The translations under genes and the position numbers were made by a program. The notes under the pieces were generated by a model. The model was given only the letters and a program-made list of their open reading frames with translations, did not search any database and was not told the DNA's origin. From Beijerinckiaceae bacterium (GTDB taxonomy: Bacteria > Pseudomonadota > Alphaproteobacteria > Rhizobiales > Beijerinckiaceae), in contig CANGOK010000003.1 of NCBI GenBank assembly GCA_947455285.1, positions 1 to 41,504 of the forward strand: a stretch of DNA of 41,504 nucleotides, given 5' to 3'. Below, one piece after another: positions 1-8,269 of the stretch (within the stretch, counting starts at the first letter, position 1; each line of letters opens with the position of its first letter).

Positions 1-246
1 CATTCCCACCCGCTCGACTTCGACATCGTCGCCCGCGCGCTTCAGCTTGGCCATTTTCCCTATGTCGGCCTCATCGGCTCGGCAACGAAGCGGGCGCGGT
101 TCGAGAGCAGGCTGAGGGATTTAGGCTTGGACGCGGATCGTATCGCGGGCCTCGTCTGCCCAATCGGCGTGCCCCGAGTGCGGGACAAAAGCCCCGCCGT
201 GATCGCCGCCACCGTGGCCGCAGAGCTGCTGCGGCGACGGGATTAG
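1..246 (+). CDS. xdhC: XdhC, xanthine dehydrogenase accessory protein (C-terminal part)
   Basis: The reading frame is open from the first base of the window and stops with TAG at 244-246, so only about the last 81 residues are present. The visible part begins HSHPLDFD and continues with VGLIGSATKR and a C-terminal VRDKSPAVIAATVAAELL stretch, which is the typical end of the XdhC/CoxI Rossmann domain. In this family the protein binds molybdenum cofactor, helps its sulfuration and delivers it to xanthine dehydrogenase in the cytoplasm. The xdhA and xdhB genes would be expected upstream, outside the window. The family call is good. I cannot separate a true XdhC from a CoxI-type paralogue using only the C-terminus. 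Confidence 0.85.
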   Translation, partial: HSHPLDFDIVARALQLGHFPYVGLIGSATKRARFESRLRDLGLDADRIAGLVCPIGVPRVRDKSPAVIAATVAAELLRRRD

Positions 247-344
247 CCGCCTTTCACATAAATTCGTTTTCGTTCCGTTCCCATCTTCGCCCTGATCGTG
301 GCATAGATGAACCTGAAACGAATCAGGACCCAACCGGCAGGACC

Positions 345-2390
345 ATGGCCAGCAACGATCTTTTCGGCGGCGCCGCCGCGCGCAAGCAAGCCCCCGCAAA
401 AGCCGCCCCCGAGCCGAAACAGGCTGCGCGCGCCAGCGGCACGCCCGGCGAGGCGGGCTATACAGCCGCCTCCATCGAGGTGCTGGAGGGGCTGGAGCCA
501 GTGCGCCGTCGCCCCGGCATGTATATCGGCGGCACCGACGAGACGGCCCTGCACCATCTCTTCGCCGAAGTGCTCGACAACTCCATGGACGAGGCCGTGG
601 CAGGCCACGCGACCTGGATCGACGTGTCCTATGAGGAGGATGGCTGGCTCTGCGTGAGCGACAACGGGCGCGGAATCCCGGTCGATCCGCACCCCAAATT
701 CCCCAAGAAATCCGCTCTCGAAGTCATCATGACGACGCTCCATGCGGGCGGCAAATTCGATTCCGGCGCTTACCAGACCTCGGGCGGCCTGCATGGCGTC
801 GGCGTTTCAGTGGTCAACGCGCTGGCCGAGCGGCTGGAAGTCGAGGTGGCTCGTGGCCAGACGCTCTATCGCCAGATCTTCGAACGCGGCCATCCCGTCA
901 CCAAGCTCGAAACCGTCGGCAAGGCGCCGAACCGGCGCGGCACGCGCGTGCGCTTCCGTCCCGATGACCAGATCTTCGGCAAGGGCGCGCAGTTCAAGGC
1001 GGCGCGGCTGTTCCGCATGGCGCGGTCCAAGGCCTATCTCTTCGGCGGCGTCGAAATCAGGTGGCGCTGCGCCCCCTCGCTCGTCACCGACAGCACGCCT
1101 GCCGAGGCGGTGCTGCGCTTCCCCGGCGGTCTGAAGGATTATCTGGCGCAGGATATCGAGGGTAAGCTCACGGTCGTCGAGCAGTCCTTCACCGGCAAGG
1201 TGCAGAAGCCCGAGGGCCATGGCTCGGTTGAATGGGCGGTTTCTTGGCTCGGCGAGGACGATGGCTTCGTCCATTCCTACTGCAACACCATCCCGACGCC
1301 CGACGGCGGCTCCCATGAGGCGGGCCTGCGCAGCGCTCTGCTCCGCGGCCTCAAGGACCATGCGGAGCGCATCGGTCAGGCCAAGCGCTTCGCGGCCGTC
1401 ACCAGCGACGACGTGATGAGCGGCTGCGCCGGCCTGATCTCGATCTTCTATAGGGAGCCGGAGTTTCAGGGCCAGAACAAGGGCCGCTTGATGTCGGTCG
1501 GCGCGACGCGCATCGTCGACCAGACCGTCCGCGACGCTTTCGACCACTGGCTGGCGGCCTCGCCATCGCAGGCCCTCAAGCTGCTCGACTGGACCGTGGA
1601 GCGCGCCGAGGAGCGCCTGCGCCGCCGCGCCGAAAAAGATGTGGCCCGCAAGACCGCCACGCGCAAGCTCCGCCTGCCTGGAAAGCTCGCAGATTGCTCG
1701 AATACTTCCGCGCAAGGCTCTGAATTATTTATCGTTGAGGGCGATTCTGCAGGCGGCTCCGCCAAACAGGCGCGCGACCGAACCAATCAGGCCGTGCTGC
1801 CGCTGCGCGGCAAGATCCTCAACGTCGCTTCCGCGACCAAGGACAAGCTCAGCGCCAACCAGCAATTGTCTGACCTCTCGCAAGCCCTTGGCTGCGCTGG
1901 CGGGTCGCACTATCGCGAAGCTGATTTGCGCTATGACAAGGTCATCGTGATGACCGACGCGGACGTCGACGGCGCCCATATCGCCTCGCTGCTGATCACC
2001 TTCTTCTATCGCCAGATGCCCAAGCTGATCGAAGGCGGGCATCTCTATCTTGCGGTGCCGCCGCTCTACAAGCTCACCCAGGGCGCCAAGATCGCCTATG
2101 CGCGCGACGATGCACACCGAGCCGAACTGATGAAGACCTTCTTCACAGGCAAGGGCAAGGTCGAGATCAGCCGGTTCAAAGGCCTTGGCGAGATGATGCC
2201 CGCGCAGCTCAAGGAAACGACGATGGACCCGCGCCGTCGCACCCTGCTGCGGGTCGAGATCAAGCCCGAGGATTCCGCGGGCACAGCTGATTCCGTCGAG
2301 CGCCTGATGGGCAACAAGCCGGAAGCCCGCTTCACCTTCATTCAGGAACGCGCTGCATTTGCCGCCGAGCAGGATTTGGTGGATATCTAG
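345..2390 (+). CDS. parE: DNA topoisomerase IV subunit B (ParE)
   Basis: This is the ATPase subunit of topoisomerase IV, which unlinks daughter chromosomes together with ParC. The 681-residue protein has the GHKL ATPase domain first: EVLDNSMDEA at about 75-84, DNGRG at 106-110, and a glycine-rich GGLHGVGVS lid near 147-155. The Toprim domain follows, with EGDSAGG at 465-471 and DADVDGAH at 538-545, then the RFKGLGEM region. The length and lack of a large insert fit ParE better than GyrB, although the two are close relatives. The first 38 or so residues are a low-complexity Ala/Lys/Pro extension before the conserved SIEVLEGLEPVRRRPGMY block. The ATG at 345 has only a weak ribosome binding site (AGGA, very close). 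One GANTC site (319-323) lies just upstream. Confidence 0.93.
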   Translation: MASNDLFGGAAARKQAPAKAAPEPKQAARASGTPGEAGYTAASIEVLEGLEPVRRRPGMYIGGTDETALHHLFAEVLDNSMDEAVAGHATWIDVSYEEDGWLCVSDNGRGIPVDPHPKFPKKSALEVIMTTLHAGGKFDSGAYQTSGGLHGVGVSVVNALAERLEVEVARGQTLYRQIFERGHPVTKLETVGKAPNRRGTRVRFRPDDQIFGKGAQFKAARLFRMARSKAYLFGGVEIRWRCAPSLVTDSTPAEAVLRFPGGLKDYLAQDIEGKLTVVEQSFTGKVQKPEGHGSVEWAVSWLGEDDGFVHSYCNTIPTPDGGSHEAGLRSALLRGLKDHAERIGQAKRFAAVTSDDVMSGCAGLISIFYREPEFQGQNKGRLMSVGATRIVDQTVRDAFDHWLAASPSQALKLLDWTVERAEERLRRRAEKDVARKTATRKLRLPGKLADCSNTSAQGSELFIVEGDSAGGSAKQARDRTNQAVLPLRGKILNVASATKDKLSANQQLSDLSQALGCAGGSHYREADLRYDKVIVMTDADVDGAHIASLLITFFYRQMPKLIEGGHLYLAVPPLYKLTQGAKIAYARDDAHRAELMKTFFTGKGKVEISRFKGLGEMMPAQLKETTMDPRRRTLLRVEIKPEDSAGTADSVERLMGNKPEARFTFIQERAAFAAEQDLVDI

Positions 2391-2406
2391 AGCCTGACAA
2401 CGGGGA

Positions 2407-2973
2407 ATGATGATGATCGACCAGCCCAACCTGCAGGAAGCTCCCGCCGCCCGCTATAGCCTGTCAGCGATCTTCTTCCACTGGGTGAGCTTCGCCCTGA
2501 TCGTCTTCGTGGGCGCTCTCGGTCTGGCGTTCGGGCTCATCCCGCGCCCTAATCGGCTTTTCTGGATCAATATCCACGCCGTCGTCGGGCTTGCCGTGCT
2601 GGCGCTCGCCGTGATCCGCATCGGCTGGCGCTTCCGCAATCCGCCTCCCGACTATCCCGAGGGGACGCCTGCGCTCACCCGGAAGCTTTCGGCGCCCGTC
2701 CATTGGCTGCTCTACGCCCTTATGGTCATCCTGCCGCTGGTGGGGATCGTCGCCTTTGTCTGGCACGCGCGCGTCTTCGATTTCGGCCTGTTCAAGATCG
2801 ATTTCGGCGTGGCTTCCAACAAGCCGGTCTATGAGGCTGCCGAGGAGATCCACGAGTTCCTCGCCTTTAGCCTCTTTGGCCTTGTGGGCCTGCATGCGCT
2901 TGCCGCCCTTTGGCATCATTTCATGCGCAAAGACGGGACTTTGGCGCGCATGTCGCCATGGGCGCGCAGCTGA
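2407..2973 (+). CDS. Cytochrome b561 family di-heme membrane protein
   Basis: This 188-residue protein has four predicted transmembrane helices carrying histidines typical of bacterial cytochrome b561: FHW in helix 1, INIHAVVG in helix 2, VHWLLYAL in helix 3 and EEIHEFLAF plus LHALAALWHH in helix 4. Family members bind two b-type hemes and pass electrons between quinol and periplasmic acceptors, for example superoxide in E. coli CybB. Three ATG codons occur in tandem (2407, 2410, 2413). The GGGGA at 2402-2406 is best spaced for the third, so the real start may be 2413. It begins 16 bases after parE and may be co-transcribed with it. No physiological partner is visible next to it. Confidence 0.88.
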   Translation: MMMIDQPNLQEAPAARYSLSAIFFHWVSFALIVFVGALGLAFGLIPRPNRLFWINIHAVVGLAVLALAVIRIGWRFRNPPPDYPEGTPALTRKLSAPVHWLLYALMVILPLVGIVAFVWHARVFDFGLFKIDFGVASNKPVYEAAEEIHEFLAFSLFGLVGLHALAALWHHFMRKDGTLARMSPWARS

Positions 2974-3164
2974 GGCTTTACAGCGGCGCCTTGTGAAATC
3001 CATTGACTTTCCGCCAAAGGGCCGTATGACTTGCGCGTCGAACGAGAGGCCCACGCGTGCCCGTCCGTCAATTCCGTTGCAAACCGTGCAGCGAGGTTTT
3101 CTCAGCAAACGCGTAAAGTGGCGATCAGCGCGGTCCTTCGCGCCCTTACGCCCAGGCGTCCAGA

Positions 3165-4724
3165 ATGACATTTAAAGACACAGGACTCAGCGAGAAGGTT
3201 CTCGCAGCCGTCGAAGCCGCCGGTTACACGACCCCCACCCCGATTCAGGCGCAGGCCATTCCCCACGCCCTGCAGGGCCGCGATGTTCTCGGCATCGCAC
3301 AGACCGGCACCGGCAAGACAGCCGCCTTCGTGCTGCCGATGCTCTCCCGACTCGAACAGGGCCGCGCCCGCGCCCGTATGCCCCGCACCCTGATCCTCGA
3401 ACCGACCCGTGAACTCGCCGCGCAGGTCGAGGAGAACTTCCTCAAATATGGCGTGAACTCGCGCCTCAACGTGGCCCTGCTCATCGGAGGCGTGTCCTTC
3501 GCCGATCAGGAGGCCAAGATCATGCGCGGCGCCGACGTGCTGATCGCGACGCCCGGTCGCCTGCTGGACTTCTTCGAGCGCGGCAAGCTGCTGCTTCAGG
3601 GCATCGAGATCCTCGTGATCGACGAGGCGGACCGCATGCTCGACATGGGCTTCATTCCGGACATCGAGAAGATCTGCAAGCTTGTGCCCTTCACGCGCCA
3701 GACCCTGTTCTTCTCGGCGACCATGCCGCCGGAGATCACGCGCCTGACCGAGGCCTTCCTGCACAATCCCGTGCGTGTGGAAGTCGCCCGCGCCGCATCC
3801 ACCGCGACCACCATCACCAAGGCCCTCGTCGCCTCCGCTGGTGGCGGAGCCAAGCGCGAGACCCTGCGCCGGCTCATTCGCGGCGCTGAGAACCTGAAGA
3901 ACGCCATCATCTTCTGCAATCGCAAGCGCGATGTGGCGATCCTGCACAAGTCGCTGACCAAGCACGGCTTCCGCGCTGGCGCCCTGCATGGCGACATGGA
4001 CCAGACGGCCCGCATGGCCTCCCTTGAAGGCTTCAAGACTGGCGATGTCGATCTGCTGGTGTGCTCGGATGTGGCCGCGCGCGGGCTCGATATTCCGGAC
4101 GTGAGCCACGTCTTCAACTTCGACGTGCCCACCCATGCGGAAGATTATGTCCACCGTATCGGCCGCACGGGCCGCGCCGGACGTTCCGGCACCGCGCTGA
4201 CCATCGTCACCCGCGACGACACGAAATATGTCGATGGGATCGAGAAGCTCACCGCCGAGAAGATCAACTGGATGGGCGGCTCACTCGACGACATCGTAGA
4301 GACCGAAGATCAGGGCGACGAACGCCGCAGCCGCCGCCGTGGCGAGGGCTCGCGCGGTGGTCGTCCGGAACGCGGACGTTCAGACCGCAGCCGCGGCCGC
4401 AACCGGGAGCCCGAATCAGCTGCTCGCGCGGAACGCTTCGCCCGCGCCGAACAGGCCGCCGACGAGCAGCCGCGCGAAGAGCGCCCTGCCCGCGAAGAAC
4501 GCCCTGCCCGCGCCCCGCGCCCCACTCGGGAAGTGCGTGCCGAAGAACAGCCGCGTTACGAACAACCCCGTGCGGCGCAGCCGACCGGGGATCGCCGCCG
4601 CCCTGATCGTCGTCGTCATCACGACGATGACGACACGCCTGTGGTGGGCCTTGGCGATCACGTTCCCTCGTTCCTGCTGCGCCCTGTGCGCCTGCCCACG
4701 AAAGCCGTGGCTGTCGAGGACTGA
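3165..4724 (+). CDS. DEAD-box ATP-dependent RNA helicase (RhlE-like)
   Basis: All core motifs of a DEAD-box RNA helicase are present in the 519-residue product: AQTGTGKT at 45-52, PTRELA at 80-85, DEAD at 153-156, SAT at 184-186, ARGLDIPD near 305-312 and HRIGRTGRAG at 330-339. Residues from about 384 to 505 form an unfolded-looking basic tail rich in Arg, Glu, Gly and Ser with repeated REERPA units and a RRHHDDDD stretch, as in RhlE-type helicases that bind ribosomal or degradosome RNA. The protein probably remodels structured RNA in rRNA maturation or cold adaptation. No clear ribosome binding site precedes the ATG. The preceding 191 bp gap (2974-3164) shows nothing I can name and may be a long untranslated leader. 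Confidence 0.9.
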   Translation: MTFKDTGLSEKVLAAVEAAGYTTPTPIQAQAIPHALQGRDVLGIAQTGTGKTAAFVLPMLSRLEQGRARARMPRTLILEPTRELAAQVEENFLKYGVNSRLNVALLIGGVSFADQEAKIMRGADVLIATPGRLLDFFERGKLLLQGIEILVIDEADRMLDMGFIPDIEKICKLVPFTRQTLFFSATMPPEITRLTEAFLHNPVRVEVARAASTATTITKALVASAGGGAKRETLRRLIRGAENLKNAIIFCNRKRDVAILHKSLTKHGFRAGALHGDMDQTARMASLEGFKTGDVDLLVCSDVAARGLDIPDVSHVFNFDVPTHAEDYVHRIGRTGRAGRSGTALTIVTRDDTKYVDGIEKLTAEKINWMGGSLDDIVETEDQGDERRSRRRGEGSRGGRPERGRSDRSRGRNREPESAARAERFARAEQAADEQPREERPAREERPARAPRPTREVRAEEQPRYEQPRAAQPTGDRRRPDRRRHHDDDDTPVVGLGDHVPSFLLRPVRLPTKAVAVED

Positions 4725-4756
4725 GGGGTTCAGCTTTCCAAAGCTATAGGCTAGTC

Positions 4757-4794
4757 TTCCTCCTGATCATGCTTCGAAGGCGTGACAGGAGGAA
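4757..4794 (+). promoter_or_regulatory. Hairpin that would sequester the ribosome binding site of the 4801 gene
   Basis: TTCCTCCTG at 4757-4765 is the exact reverse complement of CAGGAGGAA at 4786-4794, separated by 20 bases that contain the palindrome CTTCGAAG. The second arm is the whole Shine-Dalgarno sequence of the GTG start at 4801. If folded in the mRNA, the 9 bp stem would hide the ribosome binding site, giving translational control by temperature, a ligand or a regulatory RNA. The match is directly visible; the regulatory role is inferred. It does not resemble the TPP riboswitch consensus. Confidence 0.4.
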
Positions 4795-4800
4795 ACAAAC

Positions 4801-5835
4801 GTGCGCCACCAACAAATCCGTAACGCCATCGCCGGCTGCCTCGGGCTGCTTTCTTGCGTCGCCGCGCAGGCCGCCGACAAGGTCAATGTGGCCGTGCTGA
4901 ACGCGGCTGGCGACGTCGGCATCTTCATCGCGCAGGAACGGGGCTATTTCCGCGACGAGGGCCTCGACGTTTCGATCAACCATATAGACTCCGCCGTGAA
5001 GATGATGCCGCTGCTGGGCACCGGCGACCTCGATGTCGGCGGCGGCGCGACGACCGCGGCCCTTTACAACGCTGCAGACCGCAAGATCGACGTTCGCGTC
5101 GTCGCCTCGCGAGCTCGCACCGCGCCGGGCTTTGGCTATCAGGCGCTGGTGATCCGCAAGGATCTCGTCGAGAGCGGCAAATATAAGGGTTACAGCGATC
5201 TCAAGGGCTTGAAGTTCGCCTTCGCCTCGCCGGGCTCGACACCGCTCTCGTCGCTCAACGAGGTGCTGAAAAAGGTCAATCTCACCTTCAACGACATGTC
5301 GCTCACCTATCTGAACTTCGGCGCGCAGGTCGCCGCGCTTCAGAACGGCGCTATCGACGGCACGATCATGATCGAGCCCTATCTCAGTCAGGTGGTGGCG
5401 TCAGGCGCGGCCGTCAACGTCACGCCGACCGAGGCCTATTACCCCAGCGCAGAAGTCTCACTGCTGCTCTATGGCGACAAGTTCATCAAGGAGCGGCCGC
5501 AAGTCGCGACCAAATTCATGAAGGGCTTCCTGCGGGGCGCACGCGATCTCAAGGACGCAATCGCCGACGGCCGCTGGAAGTCGGGCCCTGTGGCGGACGA
5601 CGTGATCCGCATCTTCGCGAAGGGCGTGAACATGCCCGAAGCGACGATCCGGGCGATGACGCCGCAATTCGCTGATCCGGACGGCGACATCAATATGGAA
5701 AGCCTGCGCATCGACCTCGCCTATTTCAAGCAAAGCGGCGACGTCACCAGCAAGACCATCACCGCCGACATGATCACCGACCTGACCTTCGCCAAGGCGG
5801 CGGCGAAGGAATTGGGGCCGTATAAGGCGAAGTAA
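4801..5835 (+). CDS. ABC transporter substrate-binding protein, NMT1/SsuA-like (paralogue 1)
   Basis: The 344-residue protein starts at GTG 4801, preceded by an excellent AGGAGG. It has a Sec signal peptide ending near AAQAAD (residues 20-25) and then the fold of the NMT1/THI5/SsuA periplasmic binding proteins: GIFIAQERGYFRDEGLDV, LDVGGGATTAALYNAA, SDLKGLKFAFASPGSTP and DGTIMIEPYL. Such proteins capture taurine, aliphatic sulfonates, nitrate, pyrimidine precursors or aromatic acids for an ABC importer. No permease or ATPase gene lies nearby, so the transporter partner is unknown. A paralogue of identical length follows at 6028 beyond a palindromic repeat. The start is overlapped by a potential translation-blocking hairpin. 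Confidence 0.85.
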   Translation: MRHQQIRNAIAGCLGLLSCVAAQAADKVNVAVLNAAGDVGIFIAQERGYFRDEGLDVSINHIDSAVKMMPLLGTGDLDVGGGATTAALYNAADRKIDVRVVASRARTAPGFGYQALVIRKDLVESGKYKGYSDLKGLKFAFASPGSTPLSSLNEVLKKVNLTFNDMSLTYLNFGAQVAALQNGAIDGTIMIEPYLSQVVASGAAVNVTPTEAYYPSAEVSLLLYGDKFIKERPQVATKFMKGFLRGARDLKDAIADGRWKSGPVADDVIRIFAKGVNMPEATIRAMTPQFADPDGDINMESLRIDLAYFKQSGDVTSKTITADMITDLTFAKAAAKELGPYKAK

Positions 5836-5858
5836 AAAGCGCGAAATGCCTACCACTC

Positions 5859-6002
5859 CCCTCCCCCTTGTGGGGAGGGGTGAGGGGTGGGGGTCGTGAG
5901 GCCTATGCAGGTTCGCGTCCCTTGTCACCACGCTAACGATCAGCATGCGCAGACCCCCACCCCGTCCGCTGACGCGGCCGACCCTCCCCACAAGGGGGAG
6001 GG
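5859..6002. repeat. Nested-palindrome intergenic repeat, copy 1
   Basis: This 144 bp element is bounded by a perfect 21 bp inverted repeat: 5859-5879 (CCCTCCCCCTTGTGGGGAGG plus G) and 5982-6002. Each arm is itself nearly palindromic. Just inside lie inverted G/C-rich runs (GGGTGGGGGTC on the left, GACCCCCACCCC on the right) and the block CCGTCCGCTGACGCGGCCGA. A second copy in the same orientation lies at 34995-35137, conserved at both ends while the middle about 50 bp differ apart from CGATCAGC. The layout is that of a MITE/REP-like non-autonomous repeat. It fills the gap between two paralogous binding-protein genes and ends 26 bp before the start codon of the second, so it is probably transcribed in its leader. 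Confidence 0.85.
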
Positions 6003-6027
6003 TAATTCCTGCCTATGGGAGACACTC

Positions 6028-7062
6028 ATGTCCATGAAGCGCGGCGCAGCACTCCTTGTTGCGCTTATCACGACGCTCGCTAACGCCCACGCCGCCGACC
6101 ATGTGACCGTTGGCACCGTCGGCAACAGTTCGGACGCGGGGTTCTTCATCGCCATGGATCGCGGCTATTTCGCCGCCGAGGGCGTCGACGCCGTGCTGAC
6201 GCCTTTCGATGGCGCCCAGCGGATGATGGCGCCGCTTGGTCAGGGAGAACTTGACGTAGGCGGCGGGACAGCCACCGCAAGCCTTTACAACTCCGCCTCT
6301 CGCGGCATCGGCATTCGGATTGTCGCTGATCGGTCGCGGATGGAGACCGGCTATATGTTCCAGACGCTGATGGTGCGAAAGGCCGTCATCGATTCTGGAC
6401 GCTTCAAGAGCTACGCCGATCTGAAGGGGCTTAAGTTCGCGCTCGTCGCGCCTGGCGGCAGCCCCGGCTCGGCCCTCAACGAGGCGGCGCGAAAGGGTGG
6501 CGTGCCCTATGACAGCATCGACAAGGTGTTCCTGCCCTTCCCCGCGCAGGCAAGCGCCTTCGCCAACGGCGCCATCGACGCCTCGCTGATGATCGAGCCC
6601 TTTGCGACTTATCTCGTCAATCAGGGCATAGCGGTCCGCTTCGCATCGTCGGAAGATTTCTATCCGGGCAACCAGATCGGCCTCGTTTTCTTCTCGGAGA
6701 AATTCCTGAAGGAGCGTCGCGAGGTCGGCGAGCGGTTTCTGCGCGCCTATGTGCGCGCGCTACGGGACTATAATGACGCTGTGATCGAAGGACGTTTTTC
6801 AGGCGGACCGAAAGGCGAGGCGATCGTCGCGATCCTCGCCCGCAATCTCAACATGAAGGAAGACCAGATCCGGGGCAGCTATGTTCAGGCGATCAGCCCG
6901 GACGGCAAGCCCAATGTGGATAGTCTGCGCAAGGATCTTCAGTTCTTCCTCGCTCAGGGCGATGTGACTGACGCCAAGGTGGATCTCGATAAGATCCTTG
7001 AGCTTTCGCTGATCGACAAAGTGGTGAAGGACCTCGGCCCCTACCAGCCCAAGCGTGACTAG
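6028..7062 (+). CDS. ABC transporter substrate-binding protein, NMT1/SsuA-like (paralogue 2)
   Basis: This product is 344 residues, the same length as the protein encoded at 4801, and aligns with it throughout without large gaps: FFIAMDRGYFAAEGVDA, LDVGGGTATASLYNSA, YADLKGLKFALVAPGGSP, DASLMIEPFATYL and a shared C-terminus ending DLGPYQPK. A Sec signal peptide ends at about AHAAD (residues 21-25). I chose the ATG at 6028 because GGGAGA at 6017-6022 is well spaced; ATG 6034 is a close alternative, and longer versions would run into the repeat. It probably binds a ligand related to that of its neighbour, but divergence in the pocket segments suggests a different specificity. No permease or ATPase is adjacent. 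Confidence 0.85.
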   Translation: MSMKRGAALLVALITTLANAHAADHVTVGTVGNSSDAGFFIAMDRGYFAAEGVDAVLTPFDGAQRMMAPLGQGELDVGGGTATASLYNSASRGIGIRIVADRSRMETGYMFQTLMVRKAVIDSGRFKSYADLKGLKFALVAPGGSPGSALNEAARKGGVPYDSIDKVFLPFPAQASAFANGAIDASLMIEPFATYLVNQGIAVRFASSEDFYPGNQIGLVFFSEKFLKERREVGERFLRAYVRALRDYNDAVIEGRFSGGPKGEAIVAILARNLNMKEDQIRGSYVQAISPDGKPNVDSLRKDLQFFLAQGDVTDAKVDLDKILELSLIDKVVKDLGPYQPKRD

Positions 7063-7156
7063 ACTGCCCTACCCGGGGGCTGGACAGACTCGCGCCTTTG
7101 CGCATGATGTCGGAAACCGACCATAAACTATAACAAGGTCGGCGACGGGAGGGACA

Positions 7157-8176
7157 ATGCGCGCTGGTCTTTGCGCCTTTGCATTCGCTATCGGCTACGT
7201 CGCCGCCACTGCGGCCAGCGCCAACGCACTGGAGGATTTCTATCGCGGCAAGACCGTCTCGATGGTCGTCAGTTCGGCGACTGGCGGCGGCTATGACACG
7301 CTTTCGCGCATCGTGGCGAAACATATGGTCAAACATATGCCGGGCGCGCCCAATATCGTTGTGCGCAACATGCCGGGCGCAGGCGGCGTAGTGGCGACTA
7401 ACCATCTTTATAATGTCGCCTCGCGCGACGGCCTGACCTTCGGCCAGTTGCAAAACACCCTGCCCTTCGAGCCGCTGCTCGGCAACAAAGAAGCCATGTA
7501 TGATTCCAGCAAGTTCAACTGGCTGGGATCGCCCAGTTACGAAACGGGCCTGTTGGTGGTGCGCGCCAAGTCTCCGGTCGCCAACATCGCGGATATCCAG
7601 AAACAGGAGATCTCGGTCGGCACGCCGGGGTTGAATTCAACTCCGAGCTTCAACACGCGCTTGCTTGTCGAGGCGCTCGACATGAAGCTGCGCATCGTGC
7701 TCGGCTATCCCGGCCAGAACGAAGTGTTCCTCGCCATGGAACGCGGCGAGGTGGACGCCTTCCCAACTTTCTATTCCTCGATCATGTCGACGCGCCCCAC
7801 ATGGATCGCCGACAAGATCGTGAAGACAATCGTGCAGTTTGGCCCAGAGCCCGAACCCGATCTCAAGGACACGCCCTTTGCGGCTGATCTCGTGAAGGAC
7901 CCCGAGAAGCTCCGGCTCCTGAAGGCCGCCGCAGCGCCACTCGCGCTCGGCCGACCTTTCGCTGCGCCGCCTGATGTTCCAAAGGATCGAGTGGCGGCCT
8001 TGCGCAAGGCGCTGGCGGCGACATTCGCTGATCCGGAATGCCTTGAAGAAATGCGCAAGCTCAATCTGCCTGTGAACCAGCCTCGTTCGGGCGAGCAATT
8101 GCAGGCGGTCATCGACGAGGTCTGGCGCATGCCACAGGAGACCAAGGACAGGCTGCGCAAGCTCAGCGGCATGTAA
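7157..8176 (+). CDS. Tripartite tricarboxylate transporter-type (TctC/Bug) binding protein
   Basis: The 339-residue protein has a signal peptide (about residues 1-24, ending ASANA) followed by FYRGKTVSMVVSSATGGGYDTLSR and PNIVVRNMPGAGG, which are the hallmark N-terminal blocks of the TctC/Bug family. These periplasmic receptors bind carboxylates such as citrate, glutarate, terephthalate or nicotinate for the TctAB membrane pair. No tctA or tctB is visible, so it is another orphan receptor. The start is supported by GGGAGG seven to eight bases upstream. It lies 94 bp after the second NMT1-like gene and 93 bp before a fumarylacetoacetase-family hydrolase on the same strand, suggesting a joint uptake-and-breakdown role for some organic acid. 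Confidence 0.85.
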   Translation: MRAGLCAFAFAIGYVAATAASANALEDFYRGKTVSMVVSSATGGGYDTLSRIVAKHMVKHMPGAPNIVVRNMPGAGGVVATNHLYNVASRDGLTFGQLQNTLPFEPLLGNKEAMYDSSKFNWLGSPSYETGLLVVRAKSPVANIADIQKQEISVGTPGLNSTPSFNTRLLVEALDMKLRIVLGYPGQNEVFLAMERGEVDAFPTFYSSIMSTRPTWIADKIVKTIVQFGPEPEPDLKDTPFAADLVKDPEKLRLLKAAAAPLALGRPFAAPPDVPKDRVAALRKALAATFADPECLEEMRKLNLPVNQPRSGEQLQAVIDEVWRMPQETKDRLRKLSGM

Positions 8177-8269
8177 ACCACTCATCTGCGAAGATTATCC
8201 GCTTGCGAACGCGGTATGGCTTCGCTTAGGAGTTGCGACTGATTTCACACGGGTTGGAGGGAGCAAGGG

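Noticed and set aside
3102..4154. A 350-codon minus-strand frame opposite the DEAD-box helicase gene.
   Set aside because: The helicase motifs on the plus strand are complete; the antisense product is low-complexity and matches nothing I know.
4725..4800. TPP riboswitch upstream of the NMT1/THI5-like receptor gene.
   Set aside because: The leader is only about 75 bases and lacks the conserved CUGAGA and ACCUGAUC-type blocks of that riboswitch.
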